Shown in pieces: positions 37,536 through 47,496 of a DNA stretch of 64,000 nucleotides. Positions within the stretch are counted from its first letter, which is position 1. Each line of letters opens with the position of its first letter. The position numbers and the translations under genes are program-made. The notes beneath the pieces were generated by a model. It did not search any database and was not told where the DNA came from. It worked only from the letters and a program-made list of their open reading frames with translations. This DNA comes from Bacillus sp. SD075 (lineage in GTDB: Bacteria > Bacillota > Bacilli > Bacillales > DSM-1321), in the NCBI RefSeq assembly GCF_017355165.1, contig NZ_JADILK010000006.1:124001-188000 (forward strand), written 5' to 3'.

Positions 37536-39089
37536 TCAGCCTCCTGTAGCCGCTTTCATTATTATTTCTTGATCTGCCTCTTCACGTCGTAAATCCCCAG
37601 TAATAGATCCTTCGTGCATAACTAGAATCCGATCACACATCCCTAGTATTTCCGGGAGTTCAGAGGAAATGATAATAACACAGGCACCCGTTTCTACCAG
37701 ATTGTTAATGAGATTGTAAACCTCCACTTTGGCACCAACATCTATCCCACGCGTTGGTTCATCAAAAATAAATACTTTAGCTCCAGTAAAGAGCCACTTT
37801 GCAATAACTACCTTCTGTTGATTTCCACCACTTAAATTACGTGCCAATAAATTAATATTATCTGGTCTAATTTTAAGATCTTTCACATATTGATCAGCTA
37901 CTTCTTTTTGTTTTTTCGGATTAATCAGTCCATTATTTTTTACTTTTTGAAGCTTGGCAATGGTTTTGTTGAAGATGAGTGACTGATCCAGAAATAGCCC
38001 TTCTTCCTTGCGGTCTTCTGTTATAAAAGCGATGCCCGCCCGAATGGCGTCTCGAGGGCTTTTAATTTTTTTCTCTTCTCCAAATACAAACACTTTTCCA
38101 TCAGCAATAGAATCAGCACCAAAAATCCCTCTAACCAGCTCTGTTCGGCCAGATCCTACCAGCCCTGAGAATCCTAGTATTTCACCTTGATAGGCTGTAA
38201 AATCAATTGGATTAGACTCTGGGCTTAGTTTAAACCCTTGAATCTTAAATCCTTCCTTGCCACGTACAAATTCTTTCTTAGGAAATTTATTGTCAAGTGT
38301 CCGGCCAACCATTAAAGATATCATTTCATCTATACTTGTGGTTGCAACATGGACCGTTTTTACATTTGTTCCATCTCGTAGGATGGTAATACGATCACCT
38401 ATTCGTTTGATTTCTTCTAATCTGTGGGAGATATAAATAAATGTCATACCTTGTGCACGGAGTGTTTCTACGGTTGTCAGCAGCTGTTCAGCTTCTTGGG
38501 CACTTAAACTTGAGGTTGGTTCATCCATAATGATTAATTTAGCATTTAAGGAAAGCGCTTTAGCAATTTCGACTAGTTGCTGTTGTCCAACTCCTAAATT
38601 GCCCACTAATTCGTCCGTATCTACTTTTTGTCCGAGCCGGTTCATTAATGTTCTTGCTTCTTCTTTCATTTTTGCTCGGTCAAGCAAAGAATACTTACTT
38701 CCCTTTTTCATTTCGTGCCCTAGAAAAATATTTTCCATTATAGATAACTGAGGTATAAGGTTTAACTCTTGATAAATGGTGGCGATACCTGCATCAATGG
38801 CATCTTTGGGTTTTGAAACTGGGAGTGTTTTTCCCTCCCAATGAACTTCCCCGGCATCTTTTGTGTATGCACCCGTTAAAATTTTAATGATGGTTGATTT
38901 TCCGGCGCCATTTTCGCCTAATAGTACATGAACTTCTCCCTTTTCTACATCCAAATTAATATCGTGAAGCACCTGGACCCCGGAAAAAGATTTACTGACA
39001 TCCTTCATCTTAAGAATTGTCTTCTTTTCTTTAAAAATAACGTTTTTTCCTAAAAAAGGATCTATCACGTCGTTCAGTTCTAAAGACAT
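37536..39089 (-). CDS. Sugar ABC transporter ATPase, RbsA-like (double ABC domain)
   Basis: 517 residues, two ABC domains. The first has Walker A GENGAGKST (58-66), LGVGQQQLVEIAKAL and LIIMDEPTSSL. The second has GLVGSGRTEL, LSGGNQQKVVIAKWLF and VFIFDEPTRGID. The open frame extends 86 codons upstream, but ATG 39089 has AGGAGGG seven bases before it and begins the conserved domain, so the longer version is rejected. An operator lies about 149 bases upstream, inside the rejected extension, which supports the shorter start. Confidence 0.92.
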   Translation of the reverse strand: MSLELNDVIDPFLGKNVIFKEKKTILKMKDVSKSFSGVQVLHDINLDVEKGEVHVLLGENGAGKSTIIKILTGAYTKDAGEVHWEGKTLPVSKPKDAIDAGIATIYQELNLIPQLSIMENIFLGHEMKKGSKYSLLDRAKMKEEARTLMNRLGQKVDTDELVGNLGVGQQQLVEIAKALSLNAKLIIMDEPTSSLSAQEAEQLLTTVETLRAQGMTFIYISHRLEEIKRIGDRITILRDGTNVKTVHVATTSIDEMISLMVGRTLDNKFPKKEFVRGKEGFKIQGFKLSPESNPIDFTAYQGEILGFSGLVGSGRTELVRGIFGADSIADGKVFVFGEEKKIKSPRDAIRAGIAFITEDRKEEGLFLDQSLIFNKTIAKLQKVKNNGLINPKKQKEVADQYVKDLKIRPDNINLLARNLSGGNQQKVVIAKWLFTGAKVFIFDEPTRGIDVGAKVEVYNLINNLVETGACVIIISSELPEILGMCDRILVMHEGSITGDLRREEADQEIIMKAATGG

Positions 39090-39237
39090 CCAGTTCCCTC
39101 CTAACCCATATCTATCGAGTTGATTATTTTGTTTGCTACTTTTAGCGCCTACAGGAGTTTTTAAGTGCCAACATTCTGTTTTATTCTTTAGCTTTACTGG
39201 ATATGTCCAAATAAGTCCTCCCTTACCCTTAAACTCA

Positions 39238-39253
39238 AGGAAAGCGCTTAACT
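39238..39253. promoter_or_regulatory. LacI-type operator upstream of RbsA-like gene
   Basis: AGGAAAGCGCTTAACT, perfect core. A weaker half-match (GGTAAGCACTTTC) follows at 39261-39273. Confidence 0.68.
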
Positions 39254-39557
39254 TTTTATTGGTAAGCACTTTCTTTGACAATTTTAGTATAAAACCATAT
39301 TCATTCAATTTCAACACTTTTTTTGATTGAATATTCAGTAATTTCATTCAGATTTAAAAAACTTACATTTTCTTGTCATTATAATAAAGTTCCATAACCT
39401 TATAAGACGGTTATTATCTTTTCACAAGCAGTGGCCTCGACATGAATAATATCGAGATTTTTAAAAATCAAAATAGCTCCTGCAGAGTGCTGAAACGTTC
39501 GTATAATTTAAAATGAGTTAGTGGTCCGGAAGGTCTTAGCTAAGAAGCTTACATTGT
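39254..39557. other. Intergenic region between RbsA-like gene and MFS gene
   Basis: Apart from the operator's weak companion, this AT-rich stretch shows no gene, hairpin or repeat that I can support. Confidence 0.4.
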
Positions 39558-40766
39558 TTATGCGTCGGAGTTGTCAACTTTTGCCCGTGAAAATAATAAG
39601 ACTAATACAGCAGCAAATAAAGCAAGCCCTCCAGTGAAAACAAAAACAGTACCCAAGCTGCTATTTTCAGTAATAACACCTGCGATAAGTGGGCCAAGAA
39701 AGATGCCCATTGCATAAAATGACTGAAAGAATCCCATTGCAGACATTTTATATTCAGTTGGACTGACGTGAATGACTTCACCCAGCAGAATTGGAAAAAT
39801 GAATCCGAGGAATAGACCTATCAAAATATGCATTAGATTAAAATGAAAAATTGATTCGGTAAGCGGAATTGCAATTAAAGAGCAAGCTGATAGGAAAAAA
39901 CATATAGCAAGTACAATTTTATTATAATGTCTATCCAGCTTAAAAAAAACAAAGCTTAACGAAGCAAGGGAGTGTGGGATAAAAAATGCACTGGTTAGCC
40001 AAAAAAGTGACTGTTCTTTCATCCCTAACTCTGCTGCATGCATAGGGCTAAATCCAAAAATCGTGATAAATAAAACTGCATGGGCAATTAGCGATAACAG
40101 TGTCAGCATTTTTAATTGTGGTATTTTAATTGTTTTTTTAAAGTAATCAACGGGCTTTTCAGGCATAGAAATTGGATTATGCTTCACCTCTTTAATATTT
40201 AATGCAAAGTAAATACCTAATATTGAGGCTACAGCGCCCACCCAAAATGGAAAATCCCAGCCGAAGTGATGAACCAGCCACCCGCTAATGCCCATACTGA
40301 TGAATTGCGTTGCTACTGTTATAAACTGTATAATCCCCATCGCCTTTGGTGCTTGATCCGCGGTGAAATATTGGGAATACAATACTGTGGCCATGACCCA
40401 CATAGAAGCAGTTATCCCAACCAGGAGGCGGGCAGTTAAGACATAGAAAAACGACTCAAAATAAACGAGAATTAGATTGCTTAATAGCGCTGCTATAAAA
40501 CCAGCTACTAAGAGTAACTTACGAATGTCTTGGAGGAAGTCAGATAAAACCCCGAGCGGAAAACGCAGCAAGATTTGAGTAATACCGTAGCTTCCAAAAA
40601 TAATGCCAATTGCCGAAAAAGTAAATCCAATGGATTGTAAGTATATGCCAAAAACAGGTGCATAAATATAAAATGCAAACCAGAAACAAAAAATAGATGC
40701 TAAAAAGTTAAAATGATCCTTTGAAAGGATAACTGTAGTTTTTTCTTTTATTAATGGTGTTTCCAA
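39558..40766 (-). CDS. MFS transporter
   Basis: 402 residues, about 12 membrane helices. Seen: FGSYGITQILLRFPLGVLSDF at the helix 2-3 loop and VGITASMWVMATVLYSQYF, a drug/metabolite:H+ antiporter-like layout; a GxLxDR-type loop is only partly kept. The substrate is unknown. The start is TTG at 40764-40766, seven bases after GAGAGGAGG; an in-frame ATG twelve codons upstream lies before that site and is rejected. It stands alone between two sugar transporter units and has no AAGCGCTT site, so it may not belong to the regulon. Confidence 0.78.
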   Translation of the reverse strand: METPLIKEKTTVILSKDHFNFLASIFCFWFAFYIYAPVFGIYLQSIGFTFSAIGIIFGSYGITQILLRFPLGVLSDFLQDIRKLLLVAGFIAALLSNLILVYFESFFYVLTARLLVGITASMWVMATVLYSQYFTADQAPKAMGIIQFITVATQFISMGISGWLVHHFGWDFPFWVGAVASILGIYFALNIKEVKHNPISMPEKPVDYFKKTIKIPQLKMLTLLSLIAHAVLFITIFGFSPMHAAELGMKEQSLFWLTSAFFIPHSLASLSFVFFKLDRHYNKIVLAICFFLSACSLIAIPLTESIFHFNLMHILIGLFLGFIFPILLGEVIHVSPTEYKMSAMGFFQSFYAMGIFLGPLIAGVITENSSLGTVFVFTGGLALFAAVLVLLFSRAKVDNSDA

Positions 40767-40887
40767 ATCACAGCCTCCTCTCCTAATATAATGCGCTCTC
40801 ATAAATTACTCTATATTTTTCGAATAGCATAGCTAGAATACATTGTCTTCAATCATTCTTCAGTTACAAGTGAAATAGGTTAATAAA

Positions 40888-40922
40888 GTTAAAAAGAGAA
40901 CTACTAAAGTTCTCCTTTTAAC
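40888..40922 (-). terminator. Terminator after iolT
   Basis: GTTAAAAAGAGAACT...AGTTCTCCTTTTAAC, a 15-bp stem with one mismatch, about 30 bases beyond the iolT stop. Confidence 0.7.
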
Positions 40923-40951
40923 TAGTAATATCTACTACTTTGAGGTTATTT

Positions 40952-42370
40952 CTATGCACGTTTCTTATTAATATAGGTATTGTGAGTTTTTAGGTCTTTT
41001 CCTTGGTTTCGGAGTTGATGCTCCAATTGTTCAAGTGTTAGCCCGCGTGTTTCTGGGAGGTATTTTTTCACGAAAGTGATAGCCAAAATACCGAATGCAA
41101 CAAAAACGTAGAATGTTCCGGATAAACCAACGTTTGCAAGCATGATTGGAAAAAATAATCCAACACAGAAGTTAACAATCCACGAACCAAATACAGTTAT
41201 ACCCATTCCAAACCCGCGAATTTTGAGTGGGAAAATTTCAGAAATCATTAACCATGTCACTGGAGAAATGGCTCCTTGTTGGAAGGCAAGGAATGTAACT
41301 GTTAATGAAAGAACAACATATGGAAGTGAGCTGGATCCTTCTAAAACACTTGACAAGATAGCCATTAATAGTAAAGATGCTGTTGTGCCAATAAGCCCTA
41401 CTATCAGCATTGGCCGGCGTCCGACTTTCCCTAACAGCCAAATGCCGACAAATGTGGCAAGGACGGAGATAACCCCGTTGGCAATATTTCCAATAAGCGC
41501 CGCCTCTGTTGCAAAACCTGCATCTTTTAGTATTTCTGTTCCATAATACATGATCGAATTAACACCGGTAATTTGTTGTACGACACCGATTCCGATACCG
41601 ATAAATAAAATACGTCGGACCCAAGGTATAGTGATACCCATCAATCCTGTTTGTTCCATATCTGATTCTTCTGCAAATGTTGCCTTAATTTCAGCTAACT
41701 CTTTTTTAGCCCGGTTTTCTGTACGAATCCGTTTTAAAACAGTTAATGCCTGTTCATTTTTCTTCTTTGAGACGAGCCAGCGTGGGCTTTCCGGCACACG
41801 AAGCATACCGATAAATAAGAAGATAGCCGGGACAGCTGCAATTGCTAACATATAACGCCATACATGTTCATTGTGTCCCATGGTATTACCTAGAATTGCA
41901 TTACAAACAAAGGCAAGTAACTGACCGCTGACAATCATTAATTCATTCTGTGTAACAATTCGGCCGCGGCGTTCTGCTGGAGACATTTCTGCTAAATAAG
42001 CAGGAACAGTAACAGAAGCACCACCAACCGCAAGTCCAAGCAGGAAGCGGGATATAATCATAACTGTAAGGTTTGGGGCAAGCGTACATCCGAGAGTGGC
42101 AATGAAAAAGATAACTGCCAGCATTAATATATTTTTTCGTCGCCCATTATAATCTGATAACCGGCCGCCAAATAACGCACCAATTGCTGCTCCTAATAAA
42201 AGCGAGCTAGCCACAAGACCCTGTGTGTAAGACGTTAAACCAAATGCTTCTGTCATGTATGGGAGTGCACCATTAATGACACCAGTATCATAACCGAATA
42301 GGAGTCCTCCTAAGGTTGAAATTAAGATTATTTTGCGTAAAAATGTAGATTGTGCTGCGTTATTATTCAT
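40952..42370 (-). CDS. iolT: Myo-inositol/sugar:H+ symporter, IolT-like
   Basis: 472 residues, sugar porter family of MFS. Seen: STLGGLLFGYDTGVINGALPYM, GGRLSDYNGRRKNI, the PESPRWLV motif, QQITGVNSIMYYG, GRRPM and the C-terminal PETRGLTLEQLE. It is co-linear with B. subtilis IolT over almost its full length, so inositol is the likely cargo. It is a single-gene unit just downstream of iolE, with an operator 213 bases upstream. Confidence 0.92.
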   Translation of the reverse strand: MNNNAAQSTFLRKIILISTLGGLLFGYDTGVINGALPYMTEAFGLTSYTQGLVASSLLLGAAIGALFGGRLSDYNGRRKNILMLAVIFFIATLGCTLAPNLTVMIISRFLLGLAVGGASVTVPAYLAEMSPAERRGRIVTQNELMIVSGQLLAFVCNAILGNTMGHNEHVWRYMLAIAAVPAIFLFIGMLRVPESPRWLVSKKKNEQALTVLKRIRTENRAKKELAEIKATFAEESDMEQTGLMGITIPWVRRILFIGIGIGVVQQITGVNSIMYYGTEILKDAGFATEAALIGNIANGVISVLATFVGIWLLGKVGRRPMLIVGLIGTTASLLLMAILSSVLEGSSSLPYVVLSLTVTFLAFQQGAISPVTWLMISEIFPLKIRGFGMGITVFGSWIVNFCVGLFFPIMLANVGLSGTFYVFVAFGILAITFVKKYLPETRGLTLEQLEHQLRNQGKDLKTHNTYINKKRA

Positions 42371-42733
42371 TTTCGGTACACCTCTTATTGTTTCGTCACG
42401 AGTGAAAGCACTGATTCCCCAATTTTTAAGGAACTAAAAAAACGTAAGCGAGTAGGTTGCCGGTGGATTCAGATGAATTTCAATAATATGGTTATTCTTT
42501 TGAAGTCAGGAAACATGCGTTAACAAATGTTAAACGCTCTCCCCCATTGATCAATCTCTTTCGCACTAATTAATTTATAATAGATGAAGCGCTTTCCTTT
42601 TTAATTTTTAACGTTCACCTGCAAATTTTTCTACTTTATATTTTGATTTTTGATAAATTTGCAGGCTATGTAAGTGATAATTATTAAATTATTAGTCTGA
42701 ATACTTCATTTGCTTAACTTTTACTTACCCAAG
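42371..42733. other. Intergenic region upstream of iolT
   Basis: A 363-base spacer with the LacI-type operator at 42583. No open frame supported; it probably holds the iolT promoter. Confidence 0.45.
42583..42598. promoter_or_regulatory. LacI-type operator upstream of iolT
   Basis: GATGAAGCGCTTTCCT, perfect core. Confidence 0.66.
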
Positions 42734-43651
42734 TCATTGGGTGACCTTTTTAAAAAGGCTCTCAATATAATCTTTTGATTTCTTTGCATATTCATAAGGA
42801 TTGCACTTCAAAGGATCCTGTTCTCCTTCAATCAATGCCCAGCCGTTGTAACCCTGATTTTTCAATATTTTGAAAACAGATACAAAATCAAGGCATCCAT
42901 CCCCAGGAACTGTGAACATGCCCTTACTGATGCATTGCTTAATTGTGTATTTTTCAGTTCGAGCGGAATCAAGCACTTGCTGACGAATATCTTTTAAATG
43001 AATATATTGTACTCGATCATAATATTTCTCAAGCAATTCGACCGGATCATTCCCACCGTAATAACCATGCCCTGTATCATATAATAGAGAAACAAGGTTT
43101 GGATCACTCATTTCCATTAAACGCTGTATTTCTTCTGGCTGTTCCACAACCGTCCCCGCGTGATGGTGATAAACAAGCGACATCCCATACTCATTTGCAA
43201 TTTCTCCTGCTTTATTCAAGCCTTCCACCATGTATTTCCAACCATCTTCATCTAATCGGCGGACACCCGTTTCATCCTGCCCGCGCGTAGGGTCTTGATT
43301 CAGCATCGATCCGCCAATTTCAGCTGTACTGATAACCTTGCATCCGAATTTTGATAAAAATTCTGCATGTTCTCGGTAGGCTTTTAGTTCACTTTCATGT
43401 CTAGCTGGGTCAGAAAAGTAGACGGACTTCCATTGCGTAGTGAGCTGTAATCCGTATTTATCTAAAGCAGTTTTGAGTTCAACTGGGTCTTTTGGGAATT
43501 TGCGGCTGACCTCTGTTCCTTTGAAACCCAAAGAAGAGATTTCTTCCATGACTTGCTCGTACGTATAAAAGTCACCATGTTCTAATACATCTTCTCCAAC
43601 CCAGTTAATTGGGTGAATGCCTAGGTTAAAGGGAATTTGGGATTCCGTCAT
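42734..43651 (-). CDS. iolE: Inosose dehydratase
   Basis: 305 residues, TIM-barrel family. Seen: FNLGIHPINWVGED, GFKGTEVSRKFP, SLVYHHHAGTVVEQPEEI, LLYDTGHGYYGGNDP, IHLKDIR, KGMFTVPGDGCLDF and ALIEGEQDPLKCNPYEYAKKS, matching B. subtilis IolE throughout. It dehydrates 2-keto-myo-inositol to the diketone that IolD opens. It is the last gene of the iolG-iolD-iolB-iolE order, 74 bases after iolB, with a hairpin in the gap that could lower its expression. Confidence 0.93.
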   Translation of the reverse strand: MTESQIPFNLGIHPINWVGEDVLEHGDFYTYEQVMEEISSLGFKGTEVSRKFPKDPVELKTALDKYGLQLTTQWKSVYFSDPARHESELKAYREHAEFLSKFGCKVISTAEIGGSMLNQDPTRGQDETGVRRLDEDGWKYMVEGLNKAGEIANEYGMSLVYHHHAGTVVEQPEEIQRLMEMSDPNLVSLLYDTGHGYYGGNDPVELLEKYYDRVQYIHLKDIRQQVLDSARTEKYTIKQCISKGMFTVPGDGCLDFVSVFKILKNQGYNGWALIEGEQDPLKCNPYEYAKKSKDYIESLFKKVTQ

Positions 43652-43678
43652 CTTAATGCCTCCTTAGTGTCAAAAGAA

Positions 43679-43716
43679 AGGGTAAAGCGCTATGAAAAGC
43701 ATAATTACTTTACCCT
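43679..43716 (-). terminator. Hairpin between iolB and iolE, overlapping an operator-like core
   Basis: The arms AGGGTAAAG and CTTTACCCT pair around a looser CGCTATG/CATA inner stem; on the minus strand a T-rich run follows. It probably attenuates transcription into iolE. The 43681 core AAGCGCTA lies inside it. Confidence 0.65.
43681..43696. promoter_or_regulatory. Weak LacI-type operator upstream of iolE
   Basis: GGTAAAGCGCTATGAA, one base off the core in the right half. It coincides with the hairpin arm, so either function may explain it. Confidence 0.35.
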
Positions 43717-43725
43717 GCTATATTT

Positions 43726-44532
43726 TTACTGTGTTACCCATTCATGGTCTTTATCAGGTGTAAACTTCCATGATCTAATTGGACCAGCCATGACATTCAA
43801 GTAATATAAATTGTATCCTGGAGGTGCAGACACAGGATGATAACCTCCTGGCACAAGGACAACGTCTCCGTCTTTTGCTACAATGTTTTCGTCCAATGAT
43901 TTGTCATCTGTGTATACTCGTTGCACTGCAAATCCATTTTCAGGCTTATCAATACGGTAGTAGTATGTTTCCTCTAAATATGCTTCTTGAGGATAATTAT
44001 CTTCATCGTGTTTATGAGGTGGATAGCTAGACCAGTTGCCTTCTGGTGTAAATACTTCAAAAATAAACAAGCTGTCTGCTGGCTGATCTTCTGGAATGAT
44101 ATTATGGATTTCACGTTGAACGCTTCCAGCGCCGCGTTTCGCTACTCCTACATCTTGAGGAGTAATTAATCTTGCTTCATGAGTCCCTTTGCCAGGCGCT
44201 TTACATACAGCAATTTCTAATGTTGTTAAAGCTTCCAGGTTAACGTGGTCGCCACTTGGGATATATACTGTATAAGCAGGAATATTATCAAAAACGCTCA
44301 TTCGTTCTCCGATGTTATCCCATGACTTTTCTTTTGTAGATGCATTTGCACGACCTGATAAAATAACAACCGCTACTTCTTGATCTTTTGTTTCTTGTTC
44401 AAATGTCTGGCCTTCATTTAATTTATAGACTTCAAAACCTACGTATTTCCATCCTGCAGATTCAGGGGTGATGTTGATTAAATTACCGTCCCGGCCAACT
44501 TCTTGGTTTGGTTTCACTAATAATTTAGACAT
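43726..44532 (-). CDS. iolB: 5-deoxy-glucuronate isomerase
   Basis: 268 residues, bicupin KduI/IolB family. Seen: an N-terminal cupin with VVILSGRANAS and a second cupin with WSSYPPHKHDEDNYPQEAYLEETYYYR (metal ligands H, H, E) and VLVPGGYHPVSAPPGYNLYYLNVMAG. It turns 5-deoxy-D-glucuronate, the IolD product, into 5-dehydro-2-deoxy-gluconate. ATG 44532 is chosen because GGGAGG lies eight bases upstream, inside the five-codon extension of the longer frame. It follows iolD by 23 bases. Confidence 0.93.
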   Translation of the reverse strand: MSKLLVKPNQEVGRDGNLINITPESAGWKYVGFEVYKLNEGQTFEQETKDQEVAVVILSGRANASTKEKSWDNIGERMSVFDNIPAYTVYIPSGDHVNLEALTTLEIAVCKAPGKGTHEARLITPQDVGVAKRGAGSVQREIHNIIPEDQPADSLFIFEVFTPEGNWSSYPPHKHDEDNYPQEAYLEETYYYRIDKPENGFAVQRVYTDDKSLDENIVAKDGDVVLVPGGYHPVSAPPGYNLYYLNVMAGPIRSWKFTPDKDHEWVTQ

Positions 44533-44555
44533 TTTTTTTCCTCCCAAAAATTTAA

Positions 44556-46421
44556 TTAATACTTACGCGCAGTTGCAGCTTTTTCTTCCATGGCTTTGTG
44601 TGCTTTTTGTACCTTTTCATCTGTAGACACTTCTGCAACTCCTAACCGCCACCATGACTCATATCCTGTTGTGCAAGTGCCAGGAAGAACTTTAATATCA
44701 ATTAATGTAGAAACTGTTTCTTGTTTTGCTTTTTCAAGGGCATCTTGAAGTTCTTCAAGTGTACGGACCGTATATCCTTTTGCCCCCATTGAACGAGCAT
44801 TTGCAGCAAAATCAATTTCTAAATATTCACCAGTCAGCTTGTTATCCTCTTCTGAGCGGTAGCGGAATTCATTACCAAACCCGTTACTTCCCTGACCTCT
44901 TTGAAGATTATGAATACATTGGAAACCATTATTGTCTAAAAGAAGCACTGTGATTTTCTTGTTTTCCTGAATACTTGTCACAAGTTCAGAATGTAGCATT
45001 AAATAACTTCCATCGCCGACAAGTGCATATACTTCCTGCTCAGGCACAGCCATCTTAATTCCTAGTGCTCCCGCAACCTCATATCCCATACAAGAGAAGC
45101 CGTATTCCATGTGATATGTTTTTGGAACTGTATTTCTCCACAGGCGGTGTAAATCCCCTGGCATGCTTCCAGCTGCTGCAACGATAATATCTTTTTCATC
45201 AATAAATTTATTGATATCGCCCAGTACTCTTGTTTGTGCCAGACCATCAGGATGTTCAGCAGAATAGTACTTGTCAACTTCTTGATTCCAATTTGATTTC
45301 AACTCTTCAAGACGGCTTTCCTCATGACTTGATTTGTATGCTTGTTTCTCAAGCTCAACTGTTAACAATTCTAGACCTGTTTTTGCATCAGCTACTAGCA
45401 TTTGCGCATCCAATTTTAATGCATCCATCGAGCTAACATTAATATTCAAGAATTCAACTTCTGGATTTTGGAATGCTGCTTTTGATGATGTTGAGAAGTC
45501 TGTCAATCTTGTACCAACACCTATAATCAGGTCTGCTTCTTTTGCAAGAATGTTAGATGCTAAGGATCCAGTTGACCCAATACTGCCCATGTTCCTATTA
45601 TGTTTCCAAGAAAGGGCGCTCTTTCCAGCTTGTGTTTCTCCAACAGGAATGTTAAATTTCTCTGCAAAATTGCTCAATGCCTCTGTAGCGAGTGAATAAT
45701 GGACGCCTCCGCCTGCAATAATGACAGGATTTTTCTTTTCAGAAATTAGCTTAACTGCACGCTGTACTGCAGTTTCAGAAGGTGTTCTTCTTTCGATATA
45801 ATGTACACGTTTTCTAAAGAACTCTTCCGGATAGTCAAAAGCTTCTGCCTGTACGTCTTGTGGCAAACATAAAGTGGCTGCGCCTGTGTCAACAGGATCT
45901 GTTAGAACGCGCATAGCATTTAACGCAGCTGTCATGAGTTGTTCAGGGCGTGTAATACGATCCCAGTACTTGCTTACTGGCTTAAAAGCATCACTTGCCG
46001 CTACTGTATAATCAACAGGATTCTCGATTTGCTGTAAAACTGGGTCAGGCTGACGATTTGCGAAATTATCACCTGGCAAAAGCAATACTGGGATACGGTT
46101 GACTGTCGCTGTTCCAGCGCCGGCTACCATGTTTAATGCCCCTGGACCAACAGAAGTTGAACACGCATAAATTTCAAGTCGATTTTTTTGTTTTGCATAA
46201 GCTGCTGCACTATGAACCATACCTTGCTCGTTTTTCCCTTGAAGATATACCAAATCACCCGTATGATTTTCAAGAGCTTCTCCCATACCCGTTACGTTAC
46301 CGTGTCCAAAAATACCGAAAACGCCTTTTACAAACTTTGTTTCCTTGCCATCAAATTCTACATATTGATTGTCCAAAAATTTTAATAGGGCCTGAGCCAT
46401 TGTTAAACGAATTGTTTTCAT
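44556..46421 (-). CDS. iolD: 3D-(3,5/4)-trihydroxycyclohexane-1,2-dione hydrolase
   Basis: 621 residues, TPP enzyme of the acetolactate synthase fold. Seen: the catalytic Glu65 in [23 protein letters not shown], the middle Rossmann domain [11 protein letters not shown] and the TPP motif [12 protein letters not shown] (469-480) ending LLLDNNGF. It hydrolytically opens the cyclohexane ring, the committed step that distinguishes inositol catabolism. Size is close to B. subtilis IolD (637). It lies 23 bases after iolG. Confidence 0.94.
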   Translation of the reverse strand: MKTIRLTMAQALLKFLDNQYVEFDGKETKFVKGVFGIFGHGNVTGMGEALENHTGDLVYLQGKNEQGMVHSAAAYAKQKNRLEIYACSTSVGPGALNMVAGAGTATVNRIPVLLLPGDNFANRQPDPVLQQIENPVDYTVAASDAFKPVSKYWDRITRPEQLMTAALNAMRVLTDPVDTGAATLCLPQDVQAEAFDYPEEFFRKRVHYIERRTPSETAVQRAVKLISEKKNPVIIAGGGVHYSLATEALSNFAEKFNIPVGETQAGKSALSWKHNRNMGSIGSTGSLASNILAKEADLIIGVGTRLTDFSTSSKAAFQNPEVEFLNINVSSMDALKLDAQMLVADAKTGLELLTVELEKQAYKSSHEESRLEELKSNWNQEVDKYYSAEHPDGLAQTRVLGDINKFIDEKDIIVAAAGSMPGDLHRLWRNTVPKTYHMEYGFSCMGYEVAGALGIKMAVPEQEVYALVGDGSYLMLHSELVTSIQENKKITVLLLDNNGFQCIHNLQRGQGSNGFGNEFRYRSEEDNKLTGEYLEIDFAANARSMGAKGYTVRTLEELQDALEKAKQETVSTLIDIKVLPGTCTTGYESWWRLGVAEVSTDEKVQKAHKAMEEKAATARKY

Positions 46422-46444
46422 CTTTCATTTCTCCTTTATATATA

Positions 46445-47446
46445 TTAAAGATAGACCTTTTTGCTAGTTTTAAATGAATCCGTTGCGGCAATCGCAATCT
46501 CTAAGGCTATCTTTCCATCTACTTCATTGATAAGAGGGGCCTTCTTTTCTAGTAAACACTCGATAAAGTGCTCAAGTTCTAATAAGAATGCAGCTTTAAA
46601 CTTTGATGGAAAACTTGGAATATTATCATGGTATGACCCTTTATTAGTAAGAATTATATTATTATGGTTTTGAAGAGATCCTATTTGGATAGCCCCCTCT
46701 GTTCCAACAACCTCTCCTCTAATATCATAACCAAATGTAGAATTGCGGCTTCCTTCAATATCTGCTCGTGCACCGTTTTTAAATTGTATAACTGTTACGC
46801 CCTGATCTACATCCCCATATTTCTTCATAAATGGATGAACCAGAACAGTGCCGTAAGTTTGAACAGATTCAACCTCATCTCCAACTAAGAAACGAGCAAT
46901 ATCATAATCATGAACACTAAGATCTATGAAGATTCCGCCACTTGTCTTAATATAATCTTCTGGTGGAGACCCAGGATCCCGGCTCAACCCTTTAAAATAA
47001 AGAGGTTGTCCAATGTCACCGTTTACAATTCTGCGTTTTGCTTCAGCATAAGAAAAATCGAAACGACGCATAAAACCAACTTGGCAAATTACGTTATTTT
47101 TTTGGATAGCCTTAATTACTTCATCTGCTTCTTCTAGTGTTTCTGTAAGTGGTTTATCTACAAAAATATGTTTTCCGTGCTTAGCTGCTCGTAGGATAAG
47201 ATCAGCGTGTGTTTTAGTAGGTGTTACAATAATTACAGCATCAATCGTTGAATCTTCAAACACATCCTGTGGATCTGTCGTCCACTTTTCTACGCCTAAT
47301 TCGCGTGCAGCCTTTTCTGCACTTTCTTTTCTTGATGCGACTACCGTGACAAGTTGTGCTCCTTTAATACGGCTTGCAATATTTTCGGCATGAACATATC
47401 CTAGCCTGCCTACACCAATTATTGCGCAACGGATTTTCCCTTCCAA
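46445..47446 (-). CDS. iolG: Inositol 2-dehydrogenase
   Basis: 333 residues, Gfo/Idh/MocA family. Seen: CAIIGVGRLGYVHAENIAS, VDKPLTETLEEAD (catalytic K, with Asp instead of the common Glu in EKP), VGFMRRFDFSYAEAKRRI, DLSVHDYDIARFL. Its position directly before iolD makes it the main myo-inositol dehydrogenase of this unit. Strong similarity with the 21574 enzyme points to duplication. An operator lies 35 bases before the start codon. Confidence 0.9.
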   Translation of the reverse strand: MEGKIRCAIIGVGRLGYVHAENIASRIKGAQLVTVVASRKESAEKAARELGVEKWTTDPQDVFEDSTIDAVIIVTPTKTHADLILRAAKHGKHIFVDKPLTETLEEADEVIKAIQKNNVICQVGFMRRFDFSYAEAKRRIVNGDIGQPLYFKGLSRDPGSPPEDYIKTSGGIFIDLSVHDYDIARFLVGDEVESVQTYGTVLVHPFMKKYGDVDQGVTVIQFKNGARADIEGSRNSTFGYDIRGEVVGTEGAIQIGSLQNHNNIILTNKGSYHDNIPSFPSKFKAAFLLELEHFIECLLEKKAPLINEVDGKIALEIAIAATDSFKTSKKVYL

Positions 47447-47480
47447 GTTAACCCCACCTTTACTAAAAATAATAATATTT

Positions 47481-47496
47481 GATAAAGCGCTTACTT
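47481..47496. promoter_or_regulatory. LacI-type operator upstream of iolG-iolD-iolB-iolE
   Basis: GATAAAGCGCTTACTT, perfect core. It overlaps the last bases of the PFK-type kinase gene and lies just before iolG. Confidence 0.72.

Noticed and set aside
37536-39347. 603-residue version of the RbsA-like ATPase
   Set aside because: The extra 86 residues have no similarity to the family, and the ribosome binding site and operator position point to ATG 39089.
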